A DNA stretch of 64,000 bases from NCBI GenBank assembly GCA_019307815.1, contig JAFDIV010000008.1:1-64000 (forward strand), in the 5' to 3' direction. Below, piece after piece: positions 63,636 to 64,000 of the stretch. The notes under the pieces were generated by a model. It was given only the letters and a program-made list of their open reading frames with translations. It ran no database searches and was not told where the DNA came from. Source of the DNA: Deltaproteobacteria bacterium (GTDB lineage: Bacteria; Desulfobacterota; DSM-4660; Desulfatiglandales; Desulfatiglandaceae). A program made the translations under genes and the position numbers. Position 1 is the stretch's first letter. The number at the start of each line of letters is the position of its first letter.

Positions 63636-64000
63636 ATGGCCCAGAGAAAAAAAAAGTCAAAAAAGAAGGTCAAGCTTGAGCTTTCGGGCTGGGGGCTGTT
63701 TTTGTGGGGTTTGCTGTTTTTTGTACTTTTGGCATGGAGTTTTGTGCTTGGAATATTGGTGGGCAGGGGCACAATTCCTGAAAGCTTCAAACGGCTTGCA
63801 GAGCTAAAACAAGAGGTGGTACAGCTTCAAAAGAGGGTAAAAGACCGGAACCCGCCGCAATCCGATGTGCTTAAAACCCCAAAGGCCGAAGAAGAAAAAT
63901 TCGAATTCTTTCAAAAGCTTTCAGTCAAAAAAGAAGAACGGGCGGTTGAGAGGTCCTCTTTGGGCTCGCGTAAATCCATCCGCTCCAAGCCCTCGGCCAC
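63636..64000 (+). CDS. Putative membrane-anchored protein (SPOR-domain-protein-like N-terminus), truncated by window end
   Basis: MAQRKKKSKKKVKLELSGWGLFLWGLLFFVLLAWSFVLGILVGRGTIPE; TM plus 'GxLVGRG' typical of SPOR-anchor proteins. Confidence 0.55.
   Translation, partial: MAQRKKKSKKKVKLELSGWGLFLWGLLFFVLLAWSFVLGILVGRGTIPESFKRLAELKQEVVQLQKRVKDRNPPQSDVLKTPKAEEEKFEFFQKLSVKKEERAVERSSLGSRKSIRSKPSA

Overview
Chromosomal window from an anaerobic, probably Desulfobacterota-like bacterium (family-level inference from gene content only). (1) 1-3.5 kb: decayed accessory region with a MNT/HEPN toxin-antitoxin pair between two copies of an ATPase C-terminal fragment, plus an Mrr-like endonuclease. (2) 3.5-14.3 kb, minus strand: a complete bamBCDEFGHI-type operon for class II (W-dependent) benzoyl-CoA reductase. 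Two of its genes, the HdrA-like bamE and the MvhD-like bamF, are broken in the ORF track by in-frame UGA codons at conserved Cys positions, each followed by a SECIS-like hairpin, so both are probable selenoproteins. (3) 14.7-20.1 kb: transglutaminase-like, GNAT and DUF169 genes, two BadF/BcrA/BcrD-type ATPases of the class I benzoyl-CoA reductase type without catalytic subunits, a ferredoxin, and a truncated 2Fe-2S gene. (4) 20-24 kb: MBL-fold protein, class III cyclase and response regulator. (5) 24.1-34.9 kb: tRNA-Pro-adjacent island with several TA modules and a rearranged Rhs/YD-repeat locus. (6) 34.9-64 kb: mostly housekeeping genes (rpoD, dnaG, hisA, hisB, rplU, rpmA, obgE, nadD, rsfS, secDF, yajC, tgt, queA, argS). 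This part also holds an enlarged RNase P RNA whose P3, P12 and P19 arms share one palindromic sequence, an internally deleted proA remnant overlapping obgE, a perfect 45-bp inverted repeat around tRNA-Met, and a dispersed intergenic repeat. All calls are from reading sequence and recalled family motifs; no searches were run.
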